Of a stretch of 64,000 nt of DNA, positions 55,460-64,000 are shown one piece after another (the first letter of the stretch is position 1; each line of letters begins with the position of its first letter). The notes below the pieces were generated by a model. The model worked only from the letters and a program-made list of their open reading frames with translations, did not search any database and had not been told where the DNA came from. Source of the stretch: Gracilibacillus kekensis (GTDB taxonomy: Bacteria; Bacillota; Bacilli; Bacillales; Amphibacillaceae). A program made the position numbers and the translations under genes. Where the stretch lies: assembly GCF_900143085.1 (NCBI RefSeq), contig NZ_FRCZ01000001.1, positions 310,001-374,000 of the forward strand, read 5' to 3'.

Positions 55460-56032
55460 ATGAAGTTAACGAATGTTTTTAGGTTGGCATACATTCTGTG
55501 TAGAGTATTATTTATCGTTATTATTCCGCTTGCGATTTTTTCTGTACTATATCACGTTGCTTATCTTTTTTATCCAAATAGTACATTTGCTGCTTCTTTT
55601 GGAGAATTCGAGCCACTCTTTAGTTTTTTAACTATTGAATTTCAGAAGCAGCCAGCATTTTATTTAAATAATGATATCATTATTCTTTCTTTCATATCTA
55701 CCATTGCAGTGCTTTTACTGGTATTATTTAGTTTAAGAATTTTAGATAAGTTGTTTCAAAACATTTATAACAGAAGTCTTTTTATCAATAAAAATGTCTC
55801 TCTTTTTTACCAACTTGGAAGCACTGTACTTGTACTAGGAAGTATTTTTAGTTATCTCGATGGATTACTTTTTGACAAAACGATAGAGGCCTTAAATATT
55901 ACCAATGCTACTGTATCGTTTTCTAATGTCTCCTATGTCGATCCAATTATTACTGGGATCATTTGTTTGATGATTGGTGCAGCTTTAAGAGTTGCAGTAC
56001 AGGCTGTGGAAGAAAATAAATACACCATATAA
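55460..56032 (+). CDS. yoaS: DUF2975 membrane protein (YoaS-like)
   Basis: Membrane protein of 190 residues with four helices, as in the DUF2975/YoaS family. The first helix (RLAYILCRVLFIVIIPLAIF) and the LFSLRILDKLFQNIYNRSLF segment are characteristic. The frame opens at 55439, but ATG 55460, about 6 nt after GAGGTG, fits the RBS. It is paired with a YozG-like HTH gene 14 nt downstream; this pairing is widespread, and the function is unknown. Confidence 0.85.
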   Translation: MKLTNVFRLAYILCRVLFIVIIPLAIFSVLYHVAYLFYPNSTFAASFGEFEPLFSFLTIEFQKQPAFYLNNDIIILSFISTIAVLLLVLFSLRILDKLFQNIYNRSLFINKNVSLFYQLGSTVLVLGSIFSYLDGLLFDKTIEALNITNATVSFSNVSYVDPIITGIICLMIGAALRVAVQAVEENKYTI

Positions 56033-56046
56033 AAGTAGGCGATAAG

Positions 56047-56253
56047 ATGATTAGAATAAGACTGGATGTTATGATGGCTGAACGTAAAATGTCTCTAAAT
56101 GAATTATCGGAAAAAGTGGGAATTACACCTGCAAACCTTTCTATTTTAAAAAACGAAAAAGGAAAAGCAGTACGCTTTAGTACATTAGATGCCTTATGTA
56201 AGGCGTTAGATTGCCAGCCTGGAGATCTATTAGAGTACATAGAGGAATCCTGA
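56047..56253 (+). CDS. yozG: Small Xre-family HTH regulator (YozG-like)
   Basis: Cro/CI-type regulator of 68 residues that is only a helix-turn-helix domain (MSLNELSEKVGITPANLSIL, then ALCKALDCQPGDLLEY). It has the YozG layout and partners with the DUF2975 gene just upstream, which it probably regulates. RBS is weak (GGCGATAAG). A terminator follows directly. Confidence 0.88.
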   Translation: MIRIRLDVMMAERKMSLNELSEKVGITPANLSILKNEKGKAVRFSTLDALCKALDCQPGDLLEYIEES

Positions 56254-56256
56254 CAA

Positions 56257-56286
56257 ACAAAACCGGGCAATCGCCCGGTTTTGTTT
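56257..56286. terminator. Bidirectional terminator
   Basis: CAAAACCGGGC pairs with GCCCGGTTTTG around a 4-nt loop, between convergent yozG and the LPXTG protein gene; it overlaps the end of the latter. Confidence 0.9.
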
Positions 56287-59005
56287 ATTCATTAGTAAAT
56301 TTTTTATTTTTTCTTAGCACTACTAGAACCATTCCTAGGATTAATAGCAGACCACCTATTAAAAGAATCGTATACATATTTGTAGCAGTATCTGGTAGAG
56401 TATTATTCTTTAAATCCGTTTTTGGCGTTTCACCTTTATCTTCATTTATGCGCTCTGAGCTGGGATCTTTCTCATTTTGGGAGGGTTCTGGATTATCTTC
56501 GCTGCTTACCTTATCCTTCTCTAACAAATCTTCCGGTTTAAATACGGCAAAAATACTAAAATGATCTGCTTCTGCTTCAATCCAGTCACCCGAGATCAAA
56601 CCACCGACTTTTTCCCACTTTTCTGTACTACCTTTCCAGTTGTAAATTTTTAAAATATCATTGTGCTCTGCTAATTTAAAGGAGAGTGTAACTGGTGATT
56701 CAAAAGATGCAATAGACTGATTTGCTTGAACAAATTCAAAATCAAATAGATCTGAACGTGCAAATTCAGCGTTTTCTATACTCTTTTCATCTAGCTGTTT
56801 AATGGTTAATGTTAAAGCGTCCTCAGCTGAGAAGGATTCTAAATCGAATGCAAGACGGACAGTTTTTTCCTGAACTTTAACAGTAACATCTTTATCCTTT
56901 AATAGTTGTAATTGTTCCGCCGAGATAATAATATTCACGATTGATTCATTTTTATCGGGAACATTTAAAATTAATTCTCCCCTATTGTCTAAATAGCTTA
57001 TATCAGTTTCAAATATCAGGTTGTTACCGTCTGCTTGTAAATCGTCTGTTATACTACTTGCTAATCGTTTTACTTGAACAACATAACTTGAACTTGATCC
57101 ATCCTCTGCAACTGCTTCGATGACCACTTCATTATCACCTACATCAAGAGCAACACCTTTATCTGGATCATTCCCGTTTATGAGTACATTCGTATTAGCT
57201 GAGTTAGTGATAGCTGAAAAATGAATATGTTCTATATCATTGGCAACTTCCATTGAATAGTCGAAAGTATCAGAAGAAAAACCAGGACTTAGTTTTCCAT
57301 GATCAACCGTTAATTCGGAAATCGTAGAATCGGATGACACACCTATTTCATAAGCAGCAATCGTTCCACTTACTTCATGTGCTGCTAATAGGATGGACTT
57401 CCCTGTCGGACTTTGATTTTCAGGAATAAACGTTAATCCTTCAGGGGCAACGTCACCACTAGCTGATGTAACCTCTTCATCTTGCCCATTAAAATGTCGT
57501 GAAGAAAAATAATTTTCAAATTGAGGAGAAGTAAGATTTGTTAAATCATAAACCATGATTCCCCCTTGCCGTTCTAACCCGATAAAAGCATAGTTGGTTC
57601 CGTTCACTTTTCCAGTTATAACACTTTCAGGCTCAACACCTTTATCATCACTTCTGGATTCAAAGGTATCTTCATCATTATTACTATGAAAATAATCTGG
57701 TTGAAATGTAGCTATTTTATTTTCAAAATCTGATCCACTGTCATATACTAATTCCATAGAGTTTGCGTCCCAAATAGAGAAGGAACGACCTCCATAACCA
57801 TATATTGCTTCATATTTCCCTTCTTCATTGACGGGATGTGAAATAGAAGTCTTTAACCTACCTAATTGTTCATTATCAAATAGACCATTCTCCACTAATC
57901 GGTCTAATTCTTCTTGTGTATAACCATCATAGAGATCTGCATTAAGCTGATAATCACCCTTCAAATCATTTACTCTTTCTTCTTCAGAGAAGCCATCCCA
58001 ATCTTGAGCATCTCCTTCATTTGCTGTTAAAATATAGCTCTTTCCATCAATATTAATAATATCCATACCATCAGGCTGATAGATTGATAGGACAGGCCAA
58101 TTGCGAATATTAATCATATCATCTTTATCTGAAGCATCTAGCTTGTTTTGTTCTAACGAAAAATCTTTATAACCTAAACTTTTTACTGTAAGAAATTCAC
58201 CGGTGGCTATGTCAAGTTTTGCTATAGCGTTTGATTCCTGTAAAACAACATACCCATACTGACTTGCTTGATCTACTACGATGTATTCTGGTTCTAAGTT
58301 TTCAGGATATGAACTGCCTGGATGTACTTTTCGCACATCATCTTCAACTATTTTTTCTGTGAATCTAGCTGTTTCAGTTGATAATTGCTGATTCTTTTCA
58401 ATACCATTCGAGATATCAATAATGGATACAGTACCTTCTGGATTGATGGCATAATCTTCACTTGGTTCACCTTCATTTGCAACCAATACTTTATTACCAT
58501 TTGGCGTAATCGACACCATATCCGGTAAGGCTCCGACTTCAACAGAGGTTAACACGTCACCCTCCGTAGAAAGAAAAACAATATGACCATTGTCAACTTT
58601 GTTTTCTGCTGGTACCGATACAGCAATAAATCTGCTCTCCGGGTCAATGGTAACACTCGTTAAATCTCCTGCATCAACACCAAAATCACTGAGCTTAATT
58701 TTTTTCACTAAAGGGATTTCGGTATCACCATTGGCTAATACAGATAAATCAATAATATCCAGTGTTTTTTCTGACCCATTCACAGAATAGCCATAATATG
58801 TATTAGGATCATAAGCAACGATTTCTGTTCCGCCATCATCGATTGGGGCTTTACTTGCATAACGTCCTAACCATTCGACAGCTAACGTCTGATCTTTTTC
58901 AGAATAATAATTTAAATCTTCAGCAGCAGCTTGTATGGTCGGTGATAGTGTAGACAACATAAGAAGAAAAGACAAAAATAGTACAGTAAGCACAGAATTC
59001 TTCAT
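56285..59005 (-). CDS. LPXTG-anchored choice-of-anchor I (beta-propeller) surface protein
   Basis: Secreted protein of 906 residues. Signal peptide (1-26, ending IQAAA), then a large beta-propeller-like choice-of-anchor I domain (about 35-560; for example VSITPNGNKVLVANEGEPSE, ILTANEGDAQDW, GLERQGGIMVYDL). Next comes a cadherin-like domain (TISELTVDHGKLSPGFSS), a beta domain, a Ser/Glu/Asn-rich linker, and the LPDTA sorting signal with membrane helix and KNKK tail. Relatives are annotated as alkaline-phosphatase-like or adhesion proteins; I see no catalytic motif. The sorting signal resembles that of the pectinase. Confidence 0.87.
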   Translation of the reverse strand: MKNSVLTVLFLSFLLMLSTLSPTIQAAAEDLNYYSEKDQTLAVEWLGRYASKAPIDDGGTEIVAYDPNTYYGYSVNGSEKTLDIIDLSVLANGDTEIPLVKKIKLSDFGVDAGDLTSVTIDPESRFIAVSVPAENKVDNGHIVFLSTEGDVLTSVEVGALPDMVSITPNGNKVLVANEGEPSEDYAINPEGTVSIIDISNGIEKNQQLSTETARFTEKIVEDDVRKVHPGSSYPENLEPEYIVVDQASQYGYVVLQESNAIAKLDIATGEFLTVKSLGYKDFSLEQNKLDASDKDDMINIRNWPVLSIYQPDGMDIINIDGKSYILTANEGDAQDWDGFSEEERVNDLKGDYQLNADLYDGYTQEELDRLVENGLFDNEQLGRLKTSISHPVNEEGKYEAIYGYGGRSFSIWDANSMELVYDSGSDFENKIATFQPDYFHSNNDEDTFESRSDDKGVEPESVITGKVNGTNYAFIGLERQGGIMVYDLTNLTSPQFENYFSSRHFNGQDEEVTSASGDVAPEGLTFIPENQSPTGKSILLAAHEVSGTIAAYEIGVSSDSTISELTVDHGKLSPGFSSDTFDYSMEVANDIEHIHFSAITNSANTNVLINGNDPDKGVALDVGDNEVVIEAVAEDGSSSSYVVQVKRLASSITDDLQADGNNLIFETDISYLDNRGELILNVPDKNESIVNIIISAEQLQLLKDKDVTVKVQEKTVRLAFDLESFSAEDALTLTIKQLDEKSIENAEFARSDLFDFEFVQANQSIASFESPVTLSFKLAEHNDILKIYNWKGSTEKWEKVGGLISGDWIEAEADHFSIFAVFKPEDLLEKDKVSSEDNPEPSQNEKDPSSERINEDKGETPKTDLKNNTLPDTATNMYTILLIGGLLLILGMVLVVLRKNKKFTNE

Positions 59006-59170
59006 TTTTCCACTCCTTTTACAATTTCACCTACTATTTATAATTTCTTCATTAAGTTAACTTGTCCATAATGTTAATAATTTGTAAATCCTCGTCAGCC
59101 CTGACTAATTTTTTGTATTTATTACAGACGTGTAGCGCAGCGACAAACAAAAAGAGGGTACGTATTAACA

Positions 59171-59550
59171 GGATACTGCGCAACAAATGATGTAGTAATT
59201 GTGACAGTAAATTTGTAGGTAACATCCGCTACGGCTTGTTATAGTGCTACAATTGATGCATGAGTTTAAATAATGACACTATCGCATAATGTAGATAAAA
59301 TACTATAGAAAGTTCAAATGATAGCTGTGACAACAGTTGTAGTATCCATTTAGAGCGAAGGCGTCCGTTTTTACTCCTGCGGGATGTTTTTTACCCTAAG
59401 ATCCACTTTTTAAGTGAATTTTGATTAAAAAGTTAGCTTAGGGTAAAAACCCGCGGAAAGGAAAACGGGCAAGCCGAAGCGGTGGTAAAGCTAATATAAA
59501 ATCTCATTATTACCACTTCAACTATGTCGCAGTTTCTTCCTAATACGCAG
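59171..59550. repeat. Composite palindromic repeat, copy 4 (family A, left half deleted)
   Basis: It matches 33133-33630 base by base over most of its length, from GGATACTG to TATGTCGCAGTTTCTTCCTA. The 120 bp corresponding to 33202-33321, the whole left hairpin, are missing, with the join at CGGCTTGTT|ATAGTGC. The right hairpin (59355-59490) is intact. It fills most of the gap 59006-59647. Confidence 0.87.
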
Positions 59551-59596
59551 AAAATCCAAACGATCCGGGGGTAGGCACCGAATCGTTTGGATTTTT
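59551..59596 (-). terminator. Terminator of nhaC
   Basis: AAAATCCAAACGAT pairs perfectly with ATCGTTTGGATTTT around a 17-nt loop, about 50 nt after the nhaC stop. Confidence 0.8.
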
Positions 59597-59647
59597 GAGA
59601 TTAAAATATTCTTTTGTCCCAACTTCTTTTATATGAATCGCAAAATT

Positions 59648-61198
59648 TTATTTCGCTACTTTTTCTTGCCACATTAGCACTAAAACGATCACTATTACTG
59701 ATATCAAAGTGATAGCAAGTGATATGATTACTCCTCCTGTCAAACCATAAACGAAATAACCAATCCCTGCCGCTAATGCACTAATAAAAGCATATGGCAA
59801 CTGTGTGATGACATGATCTAAGTGGTTAGATCCTGCTCCTGTTGAAGATAAAATGGATGTATCGGAAATTGGTGAACAGTGATCTCCAAATACAGATCCC
59901 GCCAAAACGGCAGCCATAGCAGGCAAAACTAATTCCACATCATATACTATTGCAACTTGTGCTGCAATTGGAAGCATTATTCCAAACGTGCCCCAGGACG
60001 TACCTGTTGCTAACGCCATAAAACCTGCAAGGACAAATAATAACAAGGATAGATAATTAACATTTAGTGAAAATTGTTCTACTAAAGTTGCCAAATATCC
60101 TCCTGTGTCGATTAGTTCGATGATAGAACCAATCATCCAAGCTAATATTAATATATATATCGCAGGCATCATCGACAATGAACCTTCTTTGATTACATGT
60201 AATCCAGATTGTTTCTCACCTTTTAATAAATAATAAAAAACAAATGCAACCGCTACAGCCAATAGACCTCCAACAAATAACGATAAGTTAACATTGGTAT
60301 TTTCAAACATCGTTAAAAGGGTTGCAGACCCTTCTGTTGCCTGATAACCCGTAAAAAGCATCATTCCTACCGTAGATATAACCAATATTACAATGGGAAT
60401 TAATAGATGTTTCATTCTTCCATTTTCATTTATACGTGTATGAGCTTCCATATCTGCTGACATCGTCTTCTTTAATGGATCTACAACATGGCCAGTCTGT
60501 TTCGCTCTCGTTTCGTGCGTTCTCATTGCACCGATATCAAAGTTATACAAAGCAACTAAGAATACTAATAATAAGGCAGCAAATGCATACATGTTCAGTG
60601 GTATCATCCTGACAAATGCTTCTAACGGTTGAAACTCGGTTATTTCAGAAGCCGCAAAAATAGATCCTAAAGTTCCAATAATATAGGCACCCCAACTCGA
60701 AATTGGTGTTACCACCGTAATAGGAGCAGATGTCGAATCAATAAAATAAGCAAGTTTCGCGCGAGATATTTTATACCGATCGGTTAATGGTCTTGATACT
60801 TGTCCAACTGCTAAGCTGTTAAAATAATCATCGATAAAAATGAGGACACCTAAGGAAGCAGGAACAAGTTGAGCGCCTCTTCTTGTTTTCACCTTTTCAA
60901 TTGCCCAATCTCCGAAAGCTTTACTACCACCAGACGCTGTCATGATAACAGTCATTATCCCTAATAATAGTAAAAAAACTAATAAATAGATATTTCCTAA
61001 ATTCCATCCATTTGATGAATAGAAAATATCACGAAATACAAACCAGATTTGTTGCAAGCTCTTTACTACATCAAATTCATGAATCAATAACGCTCCAACA
61101 ATTATGCCTGTTCCGAGCGACAGTAAAATCCTTCTCGTTAAAAGGACTAATATCAGCATTAAAACTGCTGGAACCAGCGAATAAATAGTACCTTCCAT
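59648..61198 (-). CDS. nhaC: Na+/H+ antiporter NhaC family
   Basis: Membrane antiporter of 516 residues with about 11-12 helices, exporting Na+ in exchange for H+. NhaC-family features include FIDDYFNSLAVGQVSRPLTD, DSTSAPITVVTPISSWGAY and GTSWGTFGIMLPIAAQ, then GSVFGDHCSPISDTSILSST (20 residues) in the transport core. The frame opens at 61261, but ATG 61198 is 7 nt from GGAGG and starts MEGTIYSL, so it is chosen. It is consistent with life at high salt or pH. It is a single gene. Confidence 0.9.
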   Translation of the reverse strand: MEGTIYSLVPAVLMLILVLLTRRILLSLGTGIIVGALLIHEFDVVKSLQQIWFVFRDIFYSSNGWNLGNIYLLVFLLLLGIMTVIMTASGGSKAFGDWAIEKVKTRRGAQLVPASLGVLIFIDDYFNSLAVGQVSRPLTDRYKISRAKLAYFIDSTSAPITVVTPISSWGAYIIGTLGSIFAASEITEFQPLEAFVRMIPLNMYAFAALLLVFLVALYNFDIGAMRTHETRAKQTGHVVDPLKKTMSADMEAHTRINENGRMKHLLIPIVILVISTVGMMLFTGYQATEGSATLLTMFENTNVNLSLFVGGLLAVAVAFVFYYLLKGEKQSGLHVIKEGSLSMMPAIYILILAWMIGSIIELIDTGGYLATLVEQFSLNVNYLSLLLFVLAGFMALATGTSWGTFGIMLPIAAQVAIVYDVELVLPAMAAVLAGSVFGDHCSPISDTSILSSTGAGSNHLDHVITQLPYAFISALAAGIGYFVYGLTGGVIISLAITLISVIVIVLVLMWQEKVAK

Positions 61199-61442
61199 AT
61201 CATTACCTCCACTATCTCTATCCTTACCCAATAAGCGCAGAAAAAAACAGCAATAGAACAAAGTCCATTACTGTTCCTAACTCAACATTTTATATACTAA
61301 AATAGTTTATCAATTTTTCACTGAGCTGTCATCACTTTTTTCTAAAACAATGTGTAAAGTCTACACAGGATATGGGTAACGGTTAACAAGCTTGCTTTTT
61401 CTGTTAAGAAACATTTGATCACGGTGCTAACCATTCAAAAAT

Positions 61443-63443
61443 TTATTCCATTAAACCTTTTAAACCTTGATACTTTACTTTCCAATTGTCAGGAAATCCC
61501 CACGTAGAAGCCATCATGGCAATAGCAGTTAAAAGGCCACCATTACCTGGTAGATAAGCAGTTAATGCATCATGCTGATAGTTGTGTCCATTGATTAAAT
61601 ACGTATTTTTAACTTGATCCATCAATAGAAAATCTACCGCTAAATCTAACTCACCTAAACGAGCTGCTGTCATCGCACACATTGGAAAGTCCCAACCCCA
61701 GGCAGTCTCCCACTCCCATTCCTCTTTTACTTTATATAAAGTCTGAAGCATAACGTCCTTATCTATTAGTGCACCTGGCAAGACACCCAGTGACGCTACC
61801 ATGGATGGATGATCATGATTTTTCTTCGTAAAGGTATTTGCACAATTTTGATGAGCGAGGTAAATGCCGTCCTTTACCCTTGGCTTAGCTAATTTTTCTT
61901 TGACTTCTATCCATTTGCCGGGCACTTCTTTACCTAAACGCAGACACCATTCAATAGCCACTGTTAAACCAAAATGCCAATACTCTAATTCATATGGAGG
62001 ATTGACGCTGTCCTCCATCATATGATTTTCCTGTGCTGGTATCAGCCCTGGACCAAGATCGTATACATCATTTTCCTGATCATACCTGACAAACGATGCC
62101 ATAAAATCTGCCGAAGCAAAGACGATTTCTTGATATTTTTCTAAAAAAAGTGGATCTTGATTGTCTTGATAACATAACTCCAACAGACTAATGGGGTGAG
62201 GCTGCTGCCAGATTAAACCTGGGGCAATAGGAGATGGCGTCTGATTACCTTCTCTTGCGACCATTTTAGGCCACCTTGCTCCCTCGTATCGTTGAGATTT
62301 TGCAAGTTGATACGCTTTGGATAAAGTAGCTAAATACCAATCCATACTTTTTTTTAGAATCGATGCTCTTCCCCATAAAGCAAAGTGACTGGCATGCCAC
62401 CAATGCATTTCTAAGTGGAATTTACCAAACCAACTATTATACATAAATCCTGTTTCCTGAGGCGGCATCGATCCCCCGCTGTGAATTGCAAGTAGATATT
62501 GAGATAACACCACACGACGCTCCAATTCATCTTTTCTAGGATCCGTACTTCCTTGAAAAGAAAGAAATCCCCCATCCAACCAGAAGCTATCCCAATAAGA
62601 ACGAGAAGCGGTAAATACTTCCTCAACAGACTTACTAGCTGTTTTATTTTCTGCAAAAGAAAGGGTGAAACGGCATTCTTTTTTACTAGGAATTAAAGAA
62701 AAAGTATGATCTTCTTCCTGCTTTAGGTCACCCTTATTCCAATTCCATTGCACAGCATATTCTGTGTCATCTGCTTGCCTATAAAAAACCGCCAAGTTAT
62801 CTTCATGTAATTGAAGCGTAGTTTTATGGCCTTCTTTCTGCCAATTTAATTTCAAGGTTTCTTCCCACTTCTGATCGAAAATATTCGGGCTGGGAAATGC
62901 TAATTCAATTGCAAACCGACCCGATTTCATAGCAGCAGATTTCACCGAAACAGCAATAATATCCTGATAAGGGTCACAACAGGTTTCTACCTTGACCACT
63001 TCACCATCCACTAAAAATTTGCTGACAATTATGCCTTCCCAAAGTTTTAATTGTTGCGTAATTGGGTTGATTTTTTCTCGTGACATGGGCTTACCATTTT
63101 CATCATAAAAACGAAAGGCGATTTGACCTAGTTGCAATCGATGTGGGTTTTGTCTTAACCAATGATATGCCTCCTCTTTCCCCTCTGGAAACAATGGGTA
63201 TGGTGCACCTTGATAATGTTGCATCTTTACATCCTCTAATGTATAGGAATGCTCCTCACCTGAAGCATGCCATCCCCAATTGGATTGAGTGCTAAGTGGC
63301 GCAATATATGCTTCAGGAAATGACTGAAGTCCGGTAAAATCAACAGACATACCAAAGTCACCATTGCCAATTGATAAAGGTGCCCTTGGTTGTACCATTT
63401 TAAGCATTGGCGAATGTTTATCAACGATTTCTTTTCGATTCAT
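61443..63443 (-). CDS. Six-hairpin (alpha/alpha)6 glycosidase-like protein
   Basis: Protein of 666 residues without signal peptide. An N-terminal beta-sandwich (PLSIGNGDFGMSVDFTG) precedes a barrel of helical hairpins. The segment FHLEMHWWHASHFALWGRAS resembles the TEMNYWP-type acidic motif of GH65/GH95 enzymes, and WGWDFPMCAMTAARLG with GHNYQHDALTAYLPGNGG closes the barrel. I cannot place it in a numbered family with confidence. ATG 63443 has AGGAGG 7 nt upstream and overlaps the GH43-type gene by 23 nt, so the two are coupled. Likely an intracellular oligosaccharide hydrolase. Confidence 0.75.
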   Translation of the reverse strand: MNRKEIVDKHSPMLKMVQPRAPLSIGNGDFGMSVDFTGLQSFPEAYIAPLSTQSNWGWHASGEEHSYTLEDVKMQHYQGAPYPLFPEGKEEAYHWLRQNPHRLQLGQIAFRFYDENGKPMSREKINPITQQLKLWEGIIVSKFLVDGEVVKVETCCDPYQDIIAVSVKSAAMKSGRFAIELAFPSPNIFDQKWEETLKLNWQKEGHKTTLQLHEDNLAVFYRQADDTEYAVQWNWNKGDLKQEEDHTFSLIPSKKECRFTLSFAENKTASKSVEEVFTASRSYWDSFWLDGGFLSFQGSTDPRKDELERRVVLSQYLLAIHSGGSMPPQETGFMYNSWFGKFHLEMHWWHASHFALWGRASILKKSMDWYLATLSKAYQLAKSQRYEGARWPKMVAREGNQTPSPIAPGLIWQQPHPISLLELCYQDNQDPLFLEKYQEIVFASADFMASFVRYDQENDVYDLGPGLIPAQENHMMEDSVNPPYELEYWHFGLTVAIEWCLRLGKEVPGKWIEVKEKLAKPRVKDGIYLAHQNCANTFTKKNHDHPSMVASLGVLPGALIDKDVMLQTLYKVKEEWEWETAWGWDFPMCAMTAARLGELDLAVDFLLMDQVKNTYLINGHNYQHDALTAYLPGNGGLLTAIAMMASTWGFPDNWKVKYQGLKGLME

Positions 63444-64000
63444 CGTCTCTCCTCCTAATGCTGCCATTGTTCTCATCCAATTCGATAAAAACCGGGCGCT
63501 CATTTGGTGTTTTATTTGGAGAATGAAGTGTTAAATGTAATTGATCATGCAAATCATGAAACAACATTCCATGCCCGCCGTCACTTGAAAACAGTGGTTC
63601 CTCATCATGAAGCCATGGACCGGTAATTTTTCCAGTTTTGGAGCGGGAAATACCCTGAGCATAGACATTATCTACAAAACTCGCCCAAAGCAATAATAAC
63701 TCGTCGTTTTCTGCTCGGTAAACATAGGGACCATCTGTTACATAATTCGCTTGTGTATTGCGCGTTTTATGTTTGAATGAAGTGGGCCAAGGCGCATCAG
63801 ATGCCGCAAAAAGAGTGACTGGTTCATCAAGTGCTTCTTTTAAATCCTCACTCAAACGAACTGCACAAATTTCGCCATCACCGATCTGCACCCATTCATG
63901 GCAAAACACCATCCAGGGCATGCCTTCATCATCAATATGTAAAGTACCATCTAAAGAAAACCAGTCATCCGGGGTAACTACCCCCTCACTATGAGGTGTA
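63421..64000 (-). CDS. GH43-type glycoside hydrolase (5' end outside window)
   Basis: About 193 C-terminal residues are in the window; the start lies beyond the right edge. LDGTLHIDDEGMPWMVFCHE, EWVQIGDGEICAVRL and AQGISRSKTGKITGPW are typical of the later blades of GH43 propellers. The final residues RDDESKRNR overlap the start of the six-hairpin gene. It probably cleaves arabinose- or xylose-containing oligosaccharides. The catalytic residues cannot all be seen. Confidence 0.8.
   Translation of the reverse strand, partial: TPHSEGVVTPDDWFSLDGTLHIDDEGMPWMVFCHEWVQIGDGEICAVRLSEDLKEALDEPVTLFAASDAPWPTSFKHKTRNTQANYVTDGPYVYRAENDELLLLWASFVDNVYAQGISRSKTGKITGPWLHDEEPLFSSDGGHGMLFHDLHDQLHLTLHSPNKTPNERPVFIELDENNGSIRRRDDESKRNR

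Overview
The window comes from a low-GC Gram-positive bacterium. AGGAGG-type ribosome binding sites, sigma-A promoters, CcpA-like cre boxes, an Fnr box of the Bacillus type (TGTGA-N6-TCACA), a ykkC guanidine-I riboswitch, LPXTG surface proteins and the pairs ydbS/ydbT and yoaS/yozG all point to the Bacillaceae. The very acidic secreted proteins and the NhaC antiporter suggest a halotolerant or alkalitolerant member of the Gracilibacillus/Halobacillus type; that placement is an inference. No rRNA, tRNA, CRISPR array, phage or complete transposon was seen.

Layout. 1-5.9 kb is a maltodextrin locus: a neopullulanase-type amylase running off the left edge, divergent from a MalE/F/G ABC transporter and a LacI-type repressor, with matching operators on both sides of the divergent promoters. 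6-9.3 kb holds an MBL hydrolase, a GH4 glycosidase and an AraC regulator. 9.5-11 kb holds a divergent UreF/UreD pair with no urease genes nearby. 11.5-16.7 kb is an ECF transporter operon (S, fused A-A', T) with a PHP phosphoesterase and a divergent RpiR-type regulator. 16.9-19 kb has an MCP-like receptor and a response regulator gene cut after about 19 codons by a dispersed repeat. 19-26 kb has heme O synthase, a SAM hydroxide adenosyltransferase, an SDR next to a GH43 remnant, a Ca2+-type P-ATPase and a CNNM/CorC protein. 26.5-33 kb is mixed housekeeping and stress functions, including an Fnr-controlled iron-sulfur repair gene.

The right half is mainly plant polysaccharide breakdown. It contains a ThuA/Gfo-Idh/TIM-barrel operon with a GH43 beta-xylosidase (33.7-39.4 kb) and a GH3 beta-glucosidase (43-45.3 kb). 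A 1,842-residue cell-wall-anchored protein fuses a PL10 pectate lyase to a CE8 pectin methylesterase behind an AraC regulator (46.7-53.2 kb). A six-hairpin glycosidase and a GH43 enzyme run off the right edge. Between these lie a radical SAM/SPASM gene with its own Fnr-like box, a TetR/DUF3995 pair, a guanidinium exporter pair under its riboswitch, the PH-domain pair ydbS/ydbT, yoaS/yozG, a second LPXTG protein and NhaC.

Candidate cre boxes lie near the mal locus, GH4, GH3, the pectin AraC gene and the thuA operon, so most sugar loci look carbon-catabolite controlled. Two dispersed non-coding repeat families run through the intergenic regions: a composite palindromic element of about 290-500 bp (four copies and remnants) and a hairpin element of about 60 bp (three copies).
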